In this document: positions 8,396 to 17,382 of the stretch, piece after piece
Layout: every line of letters begins with the position of its first letter
Position numbering within the stretch: position 1 is the stretch's first letter
Assembly (NCBI GenBank): GCA_965224105.1
Contig: CBDCYH010000001.1
Coordinates: 1-64,000 of the forward strand
Source of the DNA: CBDCYH01 sp965224105
GTDB taxonomy: Bacteria; Bacteroidota; Rhodothermia; Rhodothermales; JABDKH01
Length of the DNA: 64,000 nt
Direction of reading: 5' to 3'
Notes under the pieces: generated by a model
What the model was told of the DNA's origin: nothing
The model's input: only the letters and a program-made list of their open reading frames with translations
Databases searched by the model: none
Program-made: the position numbers and the translations under genes

Positions 8396-9220
8396 ATGAG
8401 CGATTTGACCAAAATAGGATATCGACAAGAAATGGCAAAAGCTGAACGAGATTCAGACCGAGCGACGGGTATACTCTCTGGCAGGAATCCGGTTCGCGAG
8501 GGCCTGTCGAGGCATCCGAAGTCCATTGAGAAGGTCATGGTCCAAAAGGGATCGGAAGGCGGGAGCGCAGTGGCAGAAATCTGCAAGCTTGCACGTGCGG
8601 AAGGGGTGCAAGTTCAGTTTGTCCCATCTGCCGTACTGAGTCGCTTTGGGAAACGGAGCGAACACCAGGGTGTCGTCGCAATTGCCACCGACTATTCTTA
8701 TTGGGATTTGGATGACATGCTAAGTTCTGTTGGTCCGACACGAGAGGATGTGTTGCGAGAAATACCGCTACTGGTGATTCTGGATCATCTGCAGGATGTC
8801 CATAATTTTGGGGCGATTGTTAGAAGTTGCGCGGGGGCCGGTGTGGCGGGGATCATTGTCCCCAGTTCAAGAATGGCACCCATATCAAGCGCGACGAGGA
8901 AGGCCAGCGCTGGTATGCTCGACAGCGTAAAAATAGCGCGAACGGCCAGCTTGGAGTCGGCTGTCCACAACCTCAAAGAACGAGGTTATTGGGTTTACGG
9001 AACTGATGCAGAGGGAGAGAGCTCCATATACGAAGCAGATTGGTCCAGGCCGATCGCTCTTGTAATTGGATCAGAAGGCTCTGGCCTGTCTGCAAAAATG
9101 AAAGCAGCGTGCGACCAATTTGTCGCAGTTCCTCTGGAACAAGGCGTGGAATCGCTGAACGTGTCTGTTGCAGCCGGGATTGTTTTGTTTACAGCCCGGT
9201 TCTTGCAAAGAAGAAGCTGA
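8396..9220 (+). CDS. rlmB: TrmH/SpoU-family rRNA 2'-O-methyltransferase (RlmB-like)
   Basis: SPOUT-class methyltransferase that uses S-adenosylmethionine to methylate a ribose 2'-OH, for RlmB in 23S rRNA. The 274-residue protein has an N-terminal substrate-binding domain (about 25-100: GRNPVREGLSR, HQGVVAI). The knotted catalytic domain carries all three motifs: motif 1 LDHLQDVHNFGAIVRSC, motif 2 IALVIGSEGSGLS and motif 3 GVESLNVSVAAGIVLF. The ATG at 8396 is taken; an internal ATG at 8432 would also keep the conserved part. The exact target base is inferred from the family, since TrmH-family members also modify tRNA. Confidence 0.9.
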   Translation: MSDLTKIGYRQEMAKAERDSDRATGILSGRNPVREGLSRHPKSIEKVMVQKGSEGGSAVAEICKLARAEGVQVQFVPSAVLSRFGKRSEHQGVVAIATDYSYWDLDDMLSSVGPTREDVLREIPLLVILDHLQDVHNFGAIVRSCAGAGVAGIIVPSSRMAPISSATRKASAGMLDSVKIARTASLESAVHNLKERGYWVYGTDAEGESSIYEADWSRPIALVIGSEGSGLSAKMKAACDQFVAVPLEQGVESLNVSVAAGIVLFTARFLQRRS

Positions 9221-9228
9221 CACTGTTG

Positions 9229-9591
9229 TCAGGCAGATTTCCGTGTCCCGAGACGATAGACGATTTTCCGGATAGTATCGAACTGTAAGTACGGAAACTC
9301 TTGTCGGAGATTCTCGATTGCGTCGTACGCTGGTACGTTGTCGTCGCGAAACGATCTGAAGCGGGATCGAATGTGGTAATCCCTGACGCCTTTTTCGCTC
9401 AGCAACTGATGTTTGGACAGAACATCATAAATCTCGTCGCTAATGAGCCCCTTAAGTAGATTTCGCTCTTTGTCGCCAACAGGAACTTGCATGGTTTCCC
9501 CCGAAGTATGGTCTCTCATATCAAGGTAGAGTGGACTGCAACGAGGCCTACCTATTCGTGCTAAAGCATACTGTTTTTTGAGATTTGGCAT
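9229..9591 (-). CDS. Conserved-looking small basic protein of unknown function
   Basis: No family recognised. The 120-residue product is soluble and basic, rich in Arg and Lys (MPNLKKQYALARIGRPRCSP), with a predicted helical C-terminal half (AIENLRQEFPYLQFDTIRKIVYRLG) reminiscent of a small helix-turn-helix. It has no signal peptide, membrane segment or cysteine pair. It fills the space between rlmB (8 bases, convergent) and the YbhN-like gene (44 bases, same strand) with an ordinary ATG start. Placement and protein-like composition support a real gene. A DNA- or RNA-binding role is only a guess. Confidence 0.6.
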   Translation of the reverse strand: MPNLKKQYALARIGRPRCSPLYLDMRDHTSGETMQVPVGDKERNLLKGLISDEIYDVLSKHQLLSEKGVRDYHIRSRFRSFRDDNVPAYDAIENLRQEFPYLQFDTIRKIVYRLGTRKSA

Positions 9592-9635
9592 CCCCGGAAA
9601 GGGAACGAATCGTCCCCTCTCGTCCCCGAGTCGTT

Positions 9636-10691
9636 CTAGGTCTTGGGTGAACCGGAATTGCCTTTATCCTTTATTTCACGCCTGAGGGAGCCATATCCAA
9701 GGCCGAGGATGGCGGCAGCGATTGCTCCGCTTGCCACGTAGAGAATCCACTGCACTCCGTTAACGACCAGGGCATAAGTGGCGGCTGGCTCATCCGAGAC
9801 ACCGTACAACGATGTCATCGCCAGGATGGTGACGAAGTGATAGGATCCGATTCCACCGGGTGACGGAAAGGCGAATGCCACCGATCCGATCAACATCAAG
9901 CACCACGCATCGACGAGATTCAAACCATAGTTGGCATCGACCGCATACATCTTCAATGGCAGATACGCCATCAGCGTATAGCATAGCCAGATAATGCATG
10001 TGCTTGCGACTATTTCGGGTATCCTGCCTGAGCTTCTGATGGAGGAAAACCCATCGGCAAACAAACTAAATGACGCCATCTGTTTCGCCTTCTGTGATCG
10101 GAAGAGTTGCCAGACGCCAACAGCAACAAGCAAAAGAATCATGACCGAGATGGCGGTCATGGTCTGATTGTCCAGCGCGGTTGCAACAATTGGCTGAACA
10201 AACGTTTCGACGAACACATCAATCTTTTGTCGCAGCAAAACTATGACACTGAGAAGTCCTAACAATACCGACACAATGTCCAGCGCCCGGTCAGCGACGA
10301 TGGTCCCCATCGTGGACATGAAGGGTCGTGTTTCAGTTTTGGAGAGAACCAGAGCTCGCGCAAACTCCCCCGCGCGTGGTGTTAGGAAATTGACCATGTA
10401 CCCGACAAGGATGGATCCGAAAGACTTGCTCAACTTGACAGGCTGGGTATCCCGTACGGCGTCCAGCAGTATTTTCCATCGCCAGGCTCGAACCCAGTGC
10501 GCAAAAAAGACAATTGCCGTCATGGGGATGAGCCAGATATAGTTTCCCTCCTTTATCTGGTTTAGAATTGCGGATGGGTCCATTTTCCGCATTGCCAGGA
10601 ATAGAAGTAGACCGGTCCCGGCAACGATGGCAAAATTTGCGATCCATTTTTTCACAAGAAAAGGCGACACGCCGAAAGGAATGTCGCCCAA
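9636..10691 (-). CDS. YbhN/UPF0104-type integral membrane protein (LPG synthase TM domain family)
   Basis: The 351-residue polytopic inner-membrane protein has about eight hydrophobic segments and belongs by pattern to the lysylphosphatidylglycerol synthase transmembrane (UPF0104) family. Visible marks are RAWRWKILLDA near the first loop, FLTPRAGEFARALVLSK, GTIVADRALDIVSVLL and FPSPGGIGSYHFV. Members are thought to move or present lipids; the soluble aminoacyl transfer domain of MprF is absent here. The start is uncertain: the longest frame uses TTG at 10691, and a GTG at 10670 gives a more natural N terminus before the first membrane segment. It lies 46 bases after lolA, which fits an envelope lipid role. 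Confidence 0.85.
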   Translation of the reverse strand: MGDIPFGVSPFLVKKWIANFAIVAGTGLLLFLAMRKMDPSAILNQIKEGNYIWLIPMTAIVFFAHWVRAWRWKILLDAVRDTQPVKLSKSFGSILVGYMVNFLTPRAGEFARALVLSKTETRPFMSTMGTIVADRALDIVSVLLGLLSVIVLLRQKIDVFVETFVQPIVATALDNQTMTAISVMILLLVAVGVWQLFRSQKAKQMASFSLFADGFSSIRSSGRIPEIVASTCIIWLCYTLMAYLPLKMYAVDANYGLNLVDAWCLMLIGSVAFAFPSPGGIGSYHFVTILAMTSLYGVSDEPAATYALVVNGVQWILYVASGAIAAAILGLGYGSLRREIKDKGNSGSPKT

Positions 10692-10737
10692 AATAGGAAG
10701 ATACTGCTGTTGATGTGCTAGATCTTGGAGAAGACGA

Positions 10738-11385
10738 TTAGTACCTCAAATCTACCACATCCGTGTTGTCGTTACGCTCGAGCGTGAAATCGTCATCGGA
10801 TACGTCGACGTTTATTTCAATCGCGTCGAGACTGTAGACAATGATGGTTTCGTTGATATCGGTCGTCGTAATCCTTGTGATTATGTTATCGCTATCACGA
10901 ACATGAATGACCACGCTTTTTAAGAACGAGTCTGCGTCTTTTGGTGCGAGTGATAACACAGAGTGGCGCTGACCGTTAATGGTTTCTGTTCGCGAATCTG
11001 TTGCGGTGAACTTATCGTCGAACCGGAAGAAAAACTCGCTGACGGAAAACGCGGTTTCGTCCTCATCATTATCACTTATGATGAGCTGATTTTCCGCTAC
11101 GTCGAGCACCCACGTAGACGTCCCGTCGGTCATCATCTGATGCGAATCCGTTTGAATCTTGTATTGATCTCCTTTCAGAAGGAGGGTCCCGGTTGCGGAC
11201 TCCGGCGAATCCAGTAGATCGGATTCAAGCACGTGCGTAAAAGTCGCCGACAGCGACTGGATCGAATCGTATTTGAGCTTGAGGCGCTCGACTACGGCCG
11301 AGGCGTCCTGCGCCGATGCAGGATGTACATTTAGTTGGACGATAGCCGCGATTGCAATAAGCAATAAAGACAACGGTCTGGTCAT
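10738..11385 (-). CDS. lolA: Periplasmic lipoprotein carrier LolA-like protein
   Basis: LolA carries lipoproteins from the LolCDE complex across the periplasm to the outer membrane. The 215-residue protein has a signal peptide (MTRPLSLLLIAIAAIV... HPASA-QDA). It is followed by the typical sequence IQSLSATFTHVL, repeated beta strands (GTLLLKGDQYKIQT, STWVLDVAENQLII) and SVVIHVRDSDNIITRITTTDINET. The ATG at 11385 is chosen because the longer frame would need a TTG at 11424 and would put charged residues before the signal peptide. It stands apart from the LolD-like gene at 53756. Confidence 0.85.
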   Translation of the reverse strand: MTRPLSLLLIAIAAIVQLNVHPASAQDASAVVERLKLKYDSIQSLSATFTHVLESDLLDSPESATGTLLLKGDQYKIQTDSHQMMTDGTSTWVLDVAENQLIISDNDEDETAFSVSEFFFRFDDKFTATDSRTETINGQRHSVLSLAPKDADSFLKSVVIHVRDSDNIITRITTTDINETIIVYSLDAIEINVDVSDDDFTLERNDNTDVVDLRY

Positions 11386-11459
11386 GGCGTCGATTCTGGT
11401 TCGATTACGAGATTTTTGCTTCAATGGTTAGTGATTGCAATTGCCGTGCCCGTGCGTGA

Positions 11460-12644
11460 TCATCGTAGAGACAAAAGAGCTGTCGCGAGACTCTCCACAT
11501 CCCGAACATCGTTGTAAACGTGCGGAGAGATCCTGATGGCAGCGCCCCGAACGGATGTTCTGATGTTTTCACCATCGAGTGAATTTGATACTGCTACTGG
11601 GTCCAGCTCAGATGGGATCCGAATGCCAAACAGATGAGCACCGCGGTAATCTCGATTCTCAATAGCAAACCCGTGGTCCATCAAAGCTGTCAGCGGCGAA
11701 AAGAGCCGGTCGCAGTAATCCTGGATGGAGGCAGGGGACCACCTTGCCAGCTGTTCGAGAGAATTGACGAGCGCGTTGATGTGTACAAAATTTGACCTTC
11801 CGCCTGCGTCAAATCGCTGTGCTCCCGGCTGGAACCGGTTCGTATAGCGGAGACCAGAGAAATTCTCACTGCCGGCGCGGGTGATCCAGTTTTCCTCAAT
11901 CGGCTTTCCGTCCGCAAAGGTGTCAGCGAAATATGCAATGCCAACTCCGTATGGGGCGAGCAACCATTTGTAGCCTGCGCAGATTATTGCGTCGGCCTTA
12001 ATTCTTGTCTGATCAAACGGAAGTGCACCTATTGACTGAGTCCCATCGATAATCAGTTTTGCGCCTACGGACCGTGCCTTTTTCCCAATCGCCTCCAGAT
12101 CGAAACGCGTACCATCCGTCCAATGGACGTTGGGCACTGCAATCACCGCGGTGTTGCGATCAATTCCTGCGAGGATACTTTCGTTCCACTTTTGTCCGCG
12201 GTTGTCTGTGGTGTCGGGTCGTGGGACAATCCGTAGCTCGGCGTTGGTTTCATTGGAAATCGTTTTCCACGCATAGTAGTTGCTCGGAAACTGGTCGGCA
12301 AGAATAATCAGGTTTTGTGAGCTTCGCACTGTAACGTTACGGGCAGCAGAAGCAATCCCGTAGGATGCCGACGGGATTATAGCTACGCGATCCGGCTGAT
12401 CGGTATTGATTAACTCCGCAAACAAAGATCTTGCTTTGTTCGCCGGTTCGAAAAAATCATCTGCGGCGAAATCAGGACACGCCATCCGATCCAGCCATTT
12501 GTTGATAACGCTCCGAGTGGATCGGAGCATCGGGCTCATGTAGGCACAGTTTAGGTAATGGGTCCCATCAGGAATTGCGAAGAGTTCTTTTTGGCATGCA
12601 ATGCGTTCTTGGGAGTCGATATCAACTGCAACCTGATTCAACAT
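11460..12644 (-). CDS. Class V aminotransferase, PLP-dependent
   Basis: The 394-residue protein has the fold-type I class V pattern shared by cysteine desulfurases, isopenicillin N epimerases and kynureninase-like enzymes. Visible features are the N-terminal HYLNCAYMSP, the PLP-binding ASYGIASAARNV region, NVHWTDGTRFDLEAIG, DGTQSIGALPFD, and the Schiff-base lysine K226 in AGYKWLLAPYGVG. No cysteine-bearing loop of the NifS/SufS type is obvious near the C terminus, which argues against a desulfurase. Its ATG overlaps the end of the HisA-like gene by 7 bases, so the two are probably coupled. The substrate cannot be read from sequence. Confidence 0.88.
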   Translation of the reverse strand: MLNQVAVDIDSQERIACQKELFAIPDGTHYLNCAYMSPMLRSTRSVINKWLDRMACPDFAADDFFEPANKARSLFAELINTDQPDRVAIIPSASYGIASAARNVTVRSSQNLIILADQFPSNYYAWKTISNETNAELRIVPRPDTTDNRGQKWNESILAGIDRNTAVIAVPNVHWTDGTRFDLEAIGKKARSVGAKLIIDGTQSIGALPFDQTRIKADAIICAGYKWLLAPYGVGIAYFADTFADGKPIEENWITRAGSENFSGLRYTNRFQPGAQRFDAGGRSNFVHINALVNSLEQLARWSPASIQDYCDRLFSPLTALMDHGFAIENRDYRGAHLFGIRIPSELDPVAVSNSLDGENIRTSVRGAAIRISPHVYNDVRDVESLATALLSLR

Positions 12645-13354
12645 AGTTTTGCTGTAGAATAATGTTCAAGGTCCACCGAATCGAGGCTGTTCCAGCACCA
12701 GAAGTTCTGACATGGCAGAGGATTGTGATATAATTTTTCGCCTGCAATGAGGCCAGCTGCTTTTGATAGAGCAATGGCCGATAGAGCCTCGAACGTCTCC
12801 ACATCACAACGAATCAACAACCTGACTTTGGGGTTCAGCTCAGCCAAGCGGTTAACGGCTTCCACCAACTGGTGCTCGTTGTCTCCTGAAAGTATTAGCT
12901 TGGCCGGATCGAATGTGCGGGCGCGCTCATTAATAACCGAAACAGCATCCGCCGTGTTGCCTGCAACGCAGTACTGAATCGTTATTCGGGACTTCCCGAA
13001 AGTAGACGTAACACTCCCTTCAAAATCTTCTGGGGATGTGGGATCCGTCGAAAGGTAGACGCGGCGCACCCCCGTCTCGAGGATTTTTCCTATTGTCCCA
13101 GTTTCCGTTGTGGAGTTTGTTGTGGCGAGAACGGGAATATCTACTTTTTCCGAGATCGCATGAAGGATTTCCAACGTACGATCCGTCACATCCTTTTGGC
13201 AGTCGATGTTGATCAATCTTGCGTTCTGGATTCTCCAGAGTTTGGCAGCGACGAGTGGATCAGTAATTCGGGCTGCACCTGCGTCATCTCTCGACCCAAT
13301 CACCAGATCCACCTGGCCATCGGTAACCTCAAATGTCGGGATTAGCAGGAACAT
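12638..13354 (-). CDS. HisA-like TIM-barrel protein, probably not a normal HisA
   Basis: The 238-residue product has HisA length and opening: LLIPTFEVTDGQ matches the PALDLxDG start of phosphoribosyl-formimino isomerase, and ITDPLVAAKLWRIQNARLINIDC matches the next HisA strand-helix unit. The key catalytic aspartate of the first strand is replaced by Glu (PTFEV). The second catalytic aspartate, expected mid-chain, falls in IQYCVAGNTAD, where I see no equivalent Asp. No his genes are adjacent except hisS far upstream. It is coupled to a class V aminotransferase. A changed reaction or a binding role seems likelier than histidine synthesis. Confidence 0.75.
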   Translation of the reverse strand: MFLLIPTFEVTDGQVDLVIGSRDDAGAARITDPLVAAKLWRIQNARLINIDCQKDVTDRTLEILHAISEKVDIPVLATTNSTTETGTIGKILETGVRRVYLSTDPTSPEDFEGSVTSTFGKSRITIQYCVAGNTADAVSVINERARTFDPAKLILSGDNEHQLVEAVNRLAELNPKVRLLIRCDVETFEALSAIALSKAAGLIAGEKLYHNPLPCQNFWCWNSLDSVDLEHYSTAKLC

Positions 13355-13479
13355 GATGAGAAAGATAGGAGAATTCTATGCTGGTCGGCTTGAATTGCTT
13401 CGGTGGCACCTCACATTCGGTCAACCGAGATCGTGATAATTAGCCAATCGCTTATCTTCGGGTACTAAAATAGTTGCGA

Positions 13480-15558
13480 ATGTCGAGCGAAGAACCACCG
13501 AAAATTCTAATCACCGCGGCGCTTCCTTACGCCAACGGCCCCATCCATATCGGGCACCTCGCTGGAGCGTATCTACCCGCCGACCTCTACGCTCGATACA
13601 AACGACTTACCGGTGCGGATGTTTTGTTTGTCTGCGGATCCGACGAAATGGGCGTGGCGATCGTAATCCAGGCAAGCAACGAGGGGATCTCCCCCAGAGA
13701 CCTGGTCGACAAGTACCATCCACTCATCGAATCATCGTTAAAGAATTTCGGAGTTTCGTTTGACTACTATGGGCGGACAAGTTCTCCATCCCACACGCAG
13801 GCTAGTCAGGAATTTTTCCGCACATTATCTGCCGCGGGACACTTTAGGACGTCCACGGAAAAACAGCTCTTTGATCCAGAGGTGGGGATGTTTCTGGCAG
13901 ACAGGTACGTTATCGGGACGTGTCCAAATTGCAACTTTGACCAGGCGTATGGCGATCAGTGTGAGAATTGCGGGACGGCTCTCAGCCCTTCCGAACTTCT
14001 CGAGCCGCGCTCAACTCTTTCGTCGGCGGTTCCCGAATACAGAGAGACAACCCACTGGTATCTAAAGCTTGGAGATTTTCAGGATGCGCTGTCTAGCTGG
14101 ATTGCGTCGAAGAAAGGCTGGAAGCCAAATGTTCTGGGTCAAGTTCGCAGCTGGTTGAACGAAGGCCTTAGAGATCGCGCGATTACGAGGGACGTTTCGT
14201 GGGGAGTGCCAGTGCCCCCGGATGTAGCGGAGGAGGATGGTGTCGACGCGAAAGACAAGGTCATTTACGTCTGGTTTGACGCACCTATCGGATATATTTC
14301 TGCATCAATGGACTGGGCTCGACAGATTGGCGATCCCGACAAATGGAAATCGTACTGGCAAGGTGATGGTGATCTTTATCACTTCATCGGAAAGGACAAC
14401 ATTGTGTTCCATTGCCTCATGTTTCCCGCCATGCTGATGGCCCACAAGGGGTACGTGTTGCCCACCAACGTCCCGGCCAACGAATTCCTGAATATCGAAG
14501 GTAAAAAATTGTCGACGAGCAGAGGATGGGCTGTCTGGCTGCACGAATTCCTACAAGATTTTGATGCCGACTATCTTCGCTACACACTCGCGGCCACACT
14601 GCCCGAAACGAAGGACACCGATTTCAACTGGTCTGATTTTCAGGCACGTGTGAACAACGAACTGGCGGACGTTCTGGGTAACTTTGTCAACCGGACGTTG
14701 TCCTTCACCAATCGATTTTTCGATGGGACAGTCCCGCCGTTGGTGGGTCCATCAGTGTATGACGAAGAAGTCCTCGAAGCCATTGGCGGGTTTCCTGAAA
14801 AAATTGCCAGGTCATACGAGGCATTTCGTTTTCGGGAGGCCGTGCAAGAGACCATGAATCTGGCGAGACTCGGCAACAAGTACTTCAACGATACGGAGCC
14901 ATGGCATACCCGAAAGACGGATATGGACAAGTGCGGGAACACTCTCCACGTGTCGATTCAAATTTGCGCGGCTTTATCGGTTTTGTTTGACCCTGTGGTG
15001 CCAGGATTTACAATGAAATTGCGGCAGTTGCTCGCGATGAAGAGTTCGGTTGATAGCACTTCATCGACCGATGGTACATCAGTAAAATGGTCGGACGTTC
15101 GGCCGCCACTCGTCGCTCCGGGGGCGAAAATAGGACCAGCCGAAATTCTGTTTAATAAAATTGATGATGATGTGATTGAGCAACAGGTTGACAAGCTTGG
15201 GTCAGGAGCGCCTGAAGTGGAATATGTGAAGCCGGGAGAGAACATTGCGTTTGACTCGTTCAGTGCGATTGATCTTCGCGCAGCAAAAGTTCTGGCATGC
15301 GAACGCGTGCCCAAGACAGATCGGCTTCTTGTACTCGACGTTGATCTTGGCTACGAGAAAAGGAAGATCGTATCCGGAATCGCTGAACACATCAAACCGG
15401 AAGAACTCGTTGGCCGAACGGTTGTAGTGGTAGCAAACCTGGAGGCGAGGAAAATAAGGGGAATAGAAAGCAAAGGAATGCTGCTTACCGCAGAAGGTCC
15501 CGACGGTGCGCTTGAAATAGTCGCGACGAAAGCAGTCCCTGGCTCGGTGATTAAGTAG
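13480..15558 (+). CDS. metG: Methionine-tRNA ligase
   Basis: Charges initiator and elongator tRNA-Met. The 692-residue protein has the HIGH motif (GPIHIGHLAGAYL) and a four-cysteine zinc knuckle (CPNCNFDQAYGDQCENCG). The KMSKS equivalent is KKLSTSRGWAVW, and the C-terminal tRNA-binding (Trbp111-like) domain covers about 585-692 with FSAIDLRAAKVL, LVLDVDLG and ESKGMLLTAEG. The ATG at 13480 is preferred over a TTG six bases upstream. TATCTTCG at 13453-13460 is a one-mismatch match to the -7 consensus and could be its promoter. The convergent lipoprotein gene ends 3 bases past its stop. Confidence 0.97.
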   Translation: MSSEEPPKILITAALPYANGPIHIGHLAGAYLPADLYARYKRLTGADVLFVCGSDEMGVAIVIQASNEGISPRDLVDKYHPLIESSLKNFGVSFDYYGRTSSPSHTQASQEFFRTLSAAGHFRTSTEKQLFDPEVGMFLADRYVIGTCPNCNFDQAYGDQCENCGTALSPSELLEPRSTLSSAVPEYRETTHWYLKLGDFQDALSSWIASKKGWKPNVLGQVRSWLNEGLRDRAITRDVSWGVPVPPDVAEEDGVDAKDKVIYVWFDAPIGYISASMDWARQIGDPDKWKSYWQGDGDLYHFIGKDNIVFHCLMFPAMLMAHKGYVLPTNVPANEFLNIEGKKLSTSRGWAVWLHEFLQDFDADYLRYTLAATLPETKDTDFNWSDFQARVNNELADVLGNFVNRTLSFTNRFFDGTVPPLVGPSVYDEEVLEAIGGFPEKIARSYEAFRFREAVQETMNLARLGNKYFNDTEPWHTRKTDMDKCGNTLHVSIQICAALSVLFDPVVPGFTMKLRQLLAMKSSVDSTSSTDGTSVKWSDVRPPLVAPGAKIGPAEILFNKIDDDVIEQQVDKLGSGAPEVEYVKPGENIAFDSFSAIDLRAAKVLACERVPKTDRLLVLDVDLGYEKRKIVSGIAEHIKPEELVGRTVVVVANLEARKIRGIESKGMLLTAEGPDGALEIVATKAVPGSVIK

Positions 15559-15561
15559 CGA

Positions 15562-15987
15562 TCACTGTTTCGTTAGCGTCTCGAAATCGACAAAGTAGTT
15601 CGCAAACGCCTGTGATCCGAAACCGGTCGTAGAACCCCTCTCTTTTATTTCGCCGTCAACAGATACGGAGACGCTTGATTTCCCAAATCGCGATTCATCT
15701 CTACAGACAGCGCTAATCGAGGCGGGGAATGCGTCGTCCTCGCGCTCAAGAATAACCGGGAATGGTTTCACGTCAAAGGGCAGAGAGGTGTTTTCGACCG
15801 TTACCGTCTGACGCGCTGCGTTAACAAACGTGATATCGCATTCTGCATAATTACCCTGGGCGGCATAGGAAATCTCGGCACTGATGCGTTGGCCGCTCTC
15901 GCTAGTCGGATAAACGATATTGTTTGACCGCTGACTGCATGCCGTTAGTGTTAGAGCGACGGCGAGGAAGGGAAGTACCTTTTTCAT
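15562..15987 (-). CDS. Small predicted lipoprotein, unknown function
   Basis: The 141-residue product starts MKKVLPFLAVALTLTAC, a textbook signal peptide with lipobox LTAC, so Cys17 should be lipidated by Lgt. The mature part looks mostly beta-stranded (ISAEISYAAQGNYAECDITFVNAARQ is one stretch) and contains two further cysteines that could pair. No domain is recognised. It lies convergent to metG with a 3-base gap and faces the sugar-transferase gene across 139 bases. Localisation to the envelope is well supported; function is unknown. Confidence 0.8.
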   Translation of the reverse strand: MKKVLPFLAVALTLTACSQRSNNIVYPTSESGQRISAEISYAAQGNYAECDITFVNAARQTVTVENTSLPFDVKPFPVILEREDDAFPASISAVCRDESRFGKSSVSVSVDGEIKERGSTTGFGSQAFANYFVDFETLTKQ

Positions 15988-16126
15988 TTTGGATTCCGGT
16001 TTCCTGACTAGACTTGACGAACCGTAAAATACGTGAATTCATAGCACTAACCTACGTCTTGGGTCGGAAAACTTAGGAAATCGGGCTAGGGGTCGATTAT
16101 TCGTGGATACTTAGATTCCCAGATTC

Positions 16127-16936
16127 GTGCAAGATTCCACGTCACCCTTACCCCGAAAAGAAGACCGAAGGAGGTCAATCGTCGGACATTCCGACGGCAA
16201 GCGCCCGCTTCGACGTAGGCGTCCGACTCGAGCAGAGCTGGAGCTATTGCACATTACTGGTCGTGGATTGGTGCGGGGCAATGACTTTACGGAGCCTGCA
16301 TCATTAAACGTCCGAGCATATCGAATGAAACGCTTCTTCGATCTCGTCGCGGGAGTGATTCTGGTTATCGTGGCCCTTCCGCTCCTTGTGTTAATTCCAA
16401 TCTTGATAATGCTGGAGTCAAGAGGGGGACCGGTCTACAAGCAGAGCCGAATGGGAGTAGGCGGATCGTGGGTTGAGATCTACAAGTTCAGATCGATGGT
16501 TCATAATGCAGAGGAGGTCCTTCAGAAAATTCTCGCGGAAGATCCGGAAATGAAGCGCGAGTACGAGCAGTTCCATAAAATCGAAAACGACCCGAGGGTA
16601 ACACGCGTGGGTCGTGTTCTTAGGAAGTACAGTCTTGACGAATTGCCGCAGCTTTTAAACGTTGTGTTCGGCGACATCAGCCTTGTAGGACCACGTGGCT
16701 ACATGAAATTTGAAGTGGAGAAGGTTGGAAGTTCGCCTCGGATAGATATGCTAAAGCTCGTGCGTCCGGGGCTCACAGGATTCTGGCAGGTAGGTGGACG
16801 TAACACCGTTGACTTCGAAGAACGACTTGACATGGATGTTTTCTACATCCAAAACTGGTCATTTGGTATGGACCTCTACATCCTCGTAAACACCGCCTGG
16901 ATGTTACTCTTTTCCAAGGGGTATGGGTCGTCCTAG
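16127..16936 (+). CDS. Bacterial sugar transferase (undecaprenyl-phosphate glycosyl-1-phosphate transferase)
   Basis: Transfers a sugar-1-phosphate to the lipid carrier undecaprenyl phosphate, the priming step of exopolysaccharide or O-antigen synthesis. The 269-residue protein has a basic N-terminal extension of about 65 residues, then MKRFFDLVAGVILVIVALPL (membrane anchor). The family core follows: GGPVYKQSRMGVGG, IYKFRSMVHNAE, DPRVTRVGRVLRKYSLDELPQ, NVVFGDISLVGPR and RPGLTGFWQVGGRN. The start is a GTG at 16127; the MKRFFD methionine near 16325 is the conserved family start, so translation might begin there. No glycosyltransferase cluster surrounds it. It ends in a CTAG shared with the convergent DUF2834 gene. 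Confidence 0.9.
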   Translation: MQDSTSPLPRKEDRRRSIVGHSDGKRPLRRRRPTRAELELLHITGRGLVRGNDFTEPASLNVRAYRMKRFFDLVAGVILVIVALPLLVLIPILIMLESRGGPVYKQSRMGVGGSWVEIYKFRSMVHNAEEVLQKILAEDPEMKREYEQFHKIENDPRVTRVGRVLRKYSLDELPQLLNVVFGDISLVGPRGYMKFEVEKVGSSPRIDMLKLVRPGLTGFWQVGGRNTVDFEERLDMDVFYIQNWSFGMDLYILVNTAWMLLFSKGYGSS

Positions 16937-17298
16937 GAGGCGATTCGTTCTCGTACTTTGTGCCGCCTTCTGCTCTTCTTAATACTCTGGACCTTACGTG
17001 AGTAGTAGAGGCAGAGGGCAACAGTTACCCCCAGAATAAGAGCGATAACCGGCAAGGTCCAAACGTGTTCTGTCTTTCGCCGCTTCTGTTCTGCAAATAG
17101 CCATACAGTGAATGCCAACGTCGCCAGGATTACGTCGATGAACAGAATTTGAACGACAGGGTTTGCGAACAATGCTGCGACGCCGTCAGGCGATTGCCAC
17201 AGGATGATTTTCGCGGTGACGACAATCCTGATGAACGCTGCTATTGCACCGATTATCAGTAGGGCGAGTCGTGACCCGGAAAGGCCAATAAAACGCAT
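16933..17298 (-). CDS. DUF2834-like small membrane protein
   Basis: The 121-residue product has three hydrophobic segments (ALLIIGAIAAFIRIVV, ILFIDVILATLAFTVWLF, LPVIALILGVTVALCLYY) and ends in a very basic tail (KKSRRRHKVRERIAS). The pattern FANPVVQILFIDVILA... followed by a basic loop and VWTLPVIALILG matches DUF2834, an uncharacterised family of small membrane proteins. Its stop codon shares the bases CTAG with the stop of the convergent sugar transferase. Function is unknown. Confidence 0.7.
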   Translation of the reverse strand: MRFIGLSGSRLALLIIGAIAAFIRIVVTAKIILWQSPDGVAALFANPVVQILFIDVILATLAFTVWLFAEQKRRKTEHVWTLPVIALILGVTVALCLYYSRKVQSIKKSRRRHKVRERIAS

Positions 17299-17382
17299 GA
17301 ACTACCCAAATTTTCCCAAACACATCAGCTAAGGGAACGTGTTGGAATCGGGAATTTGCGATTTTCTGATTTAGGCAGGAAA

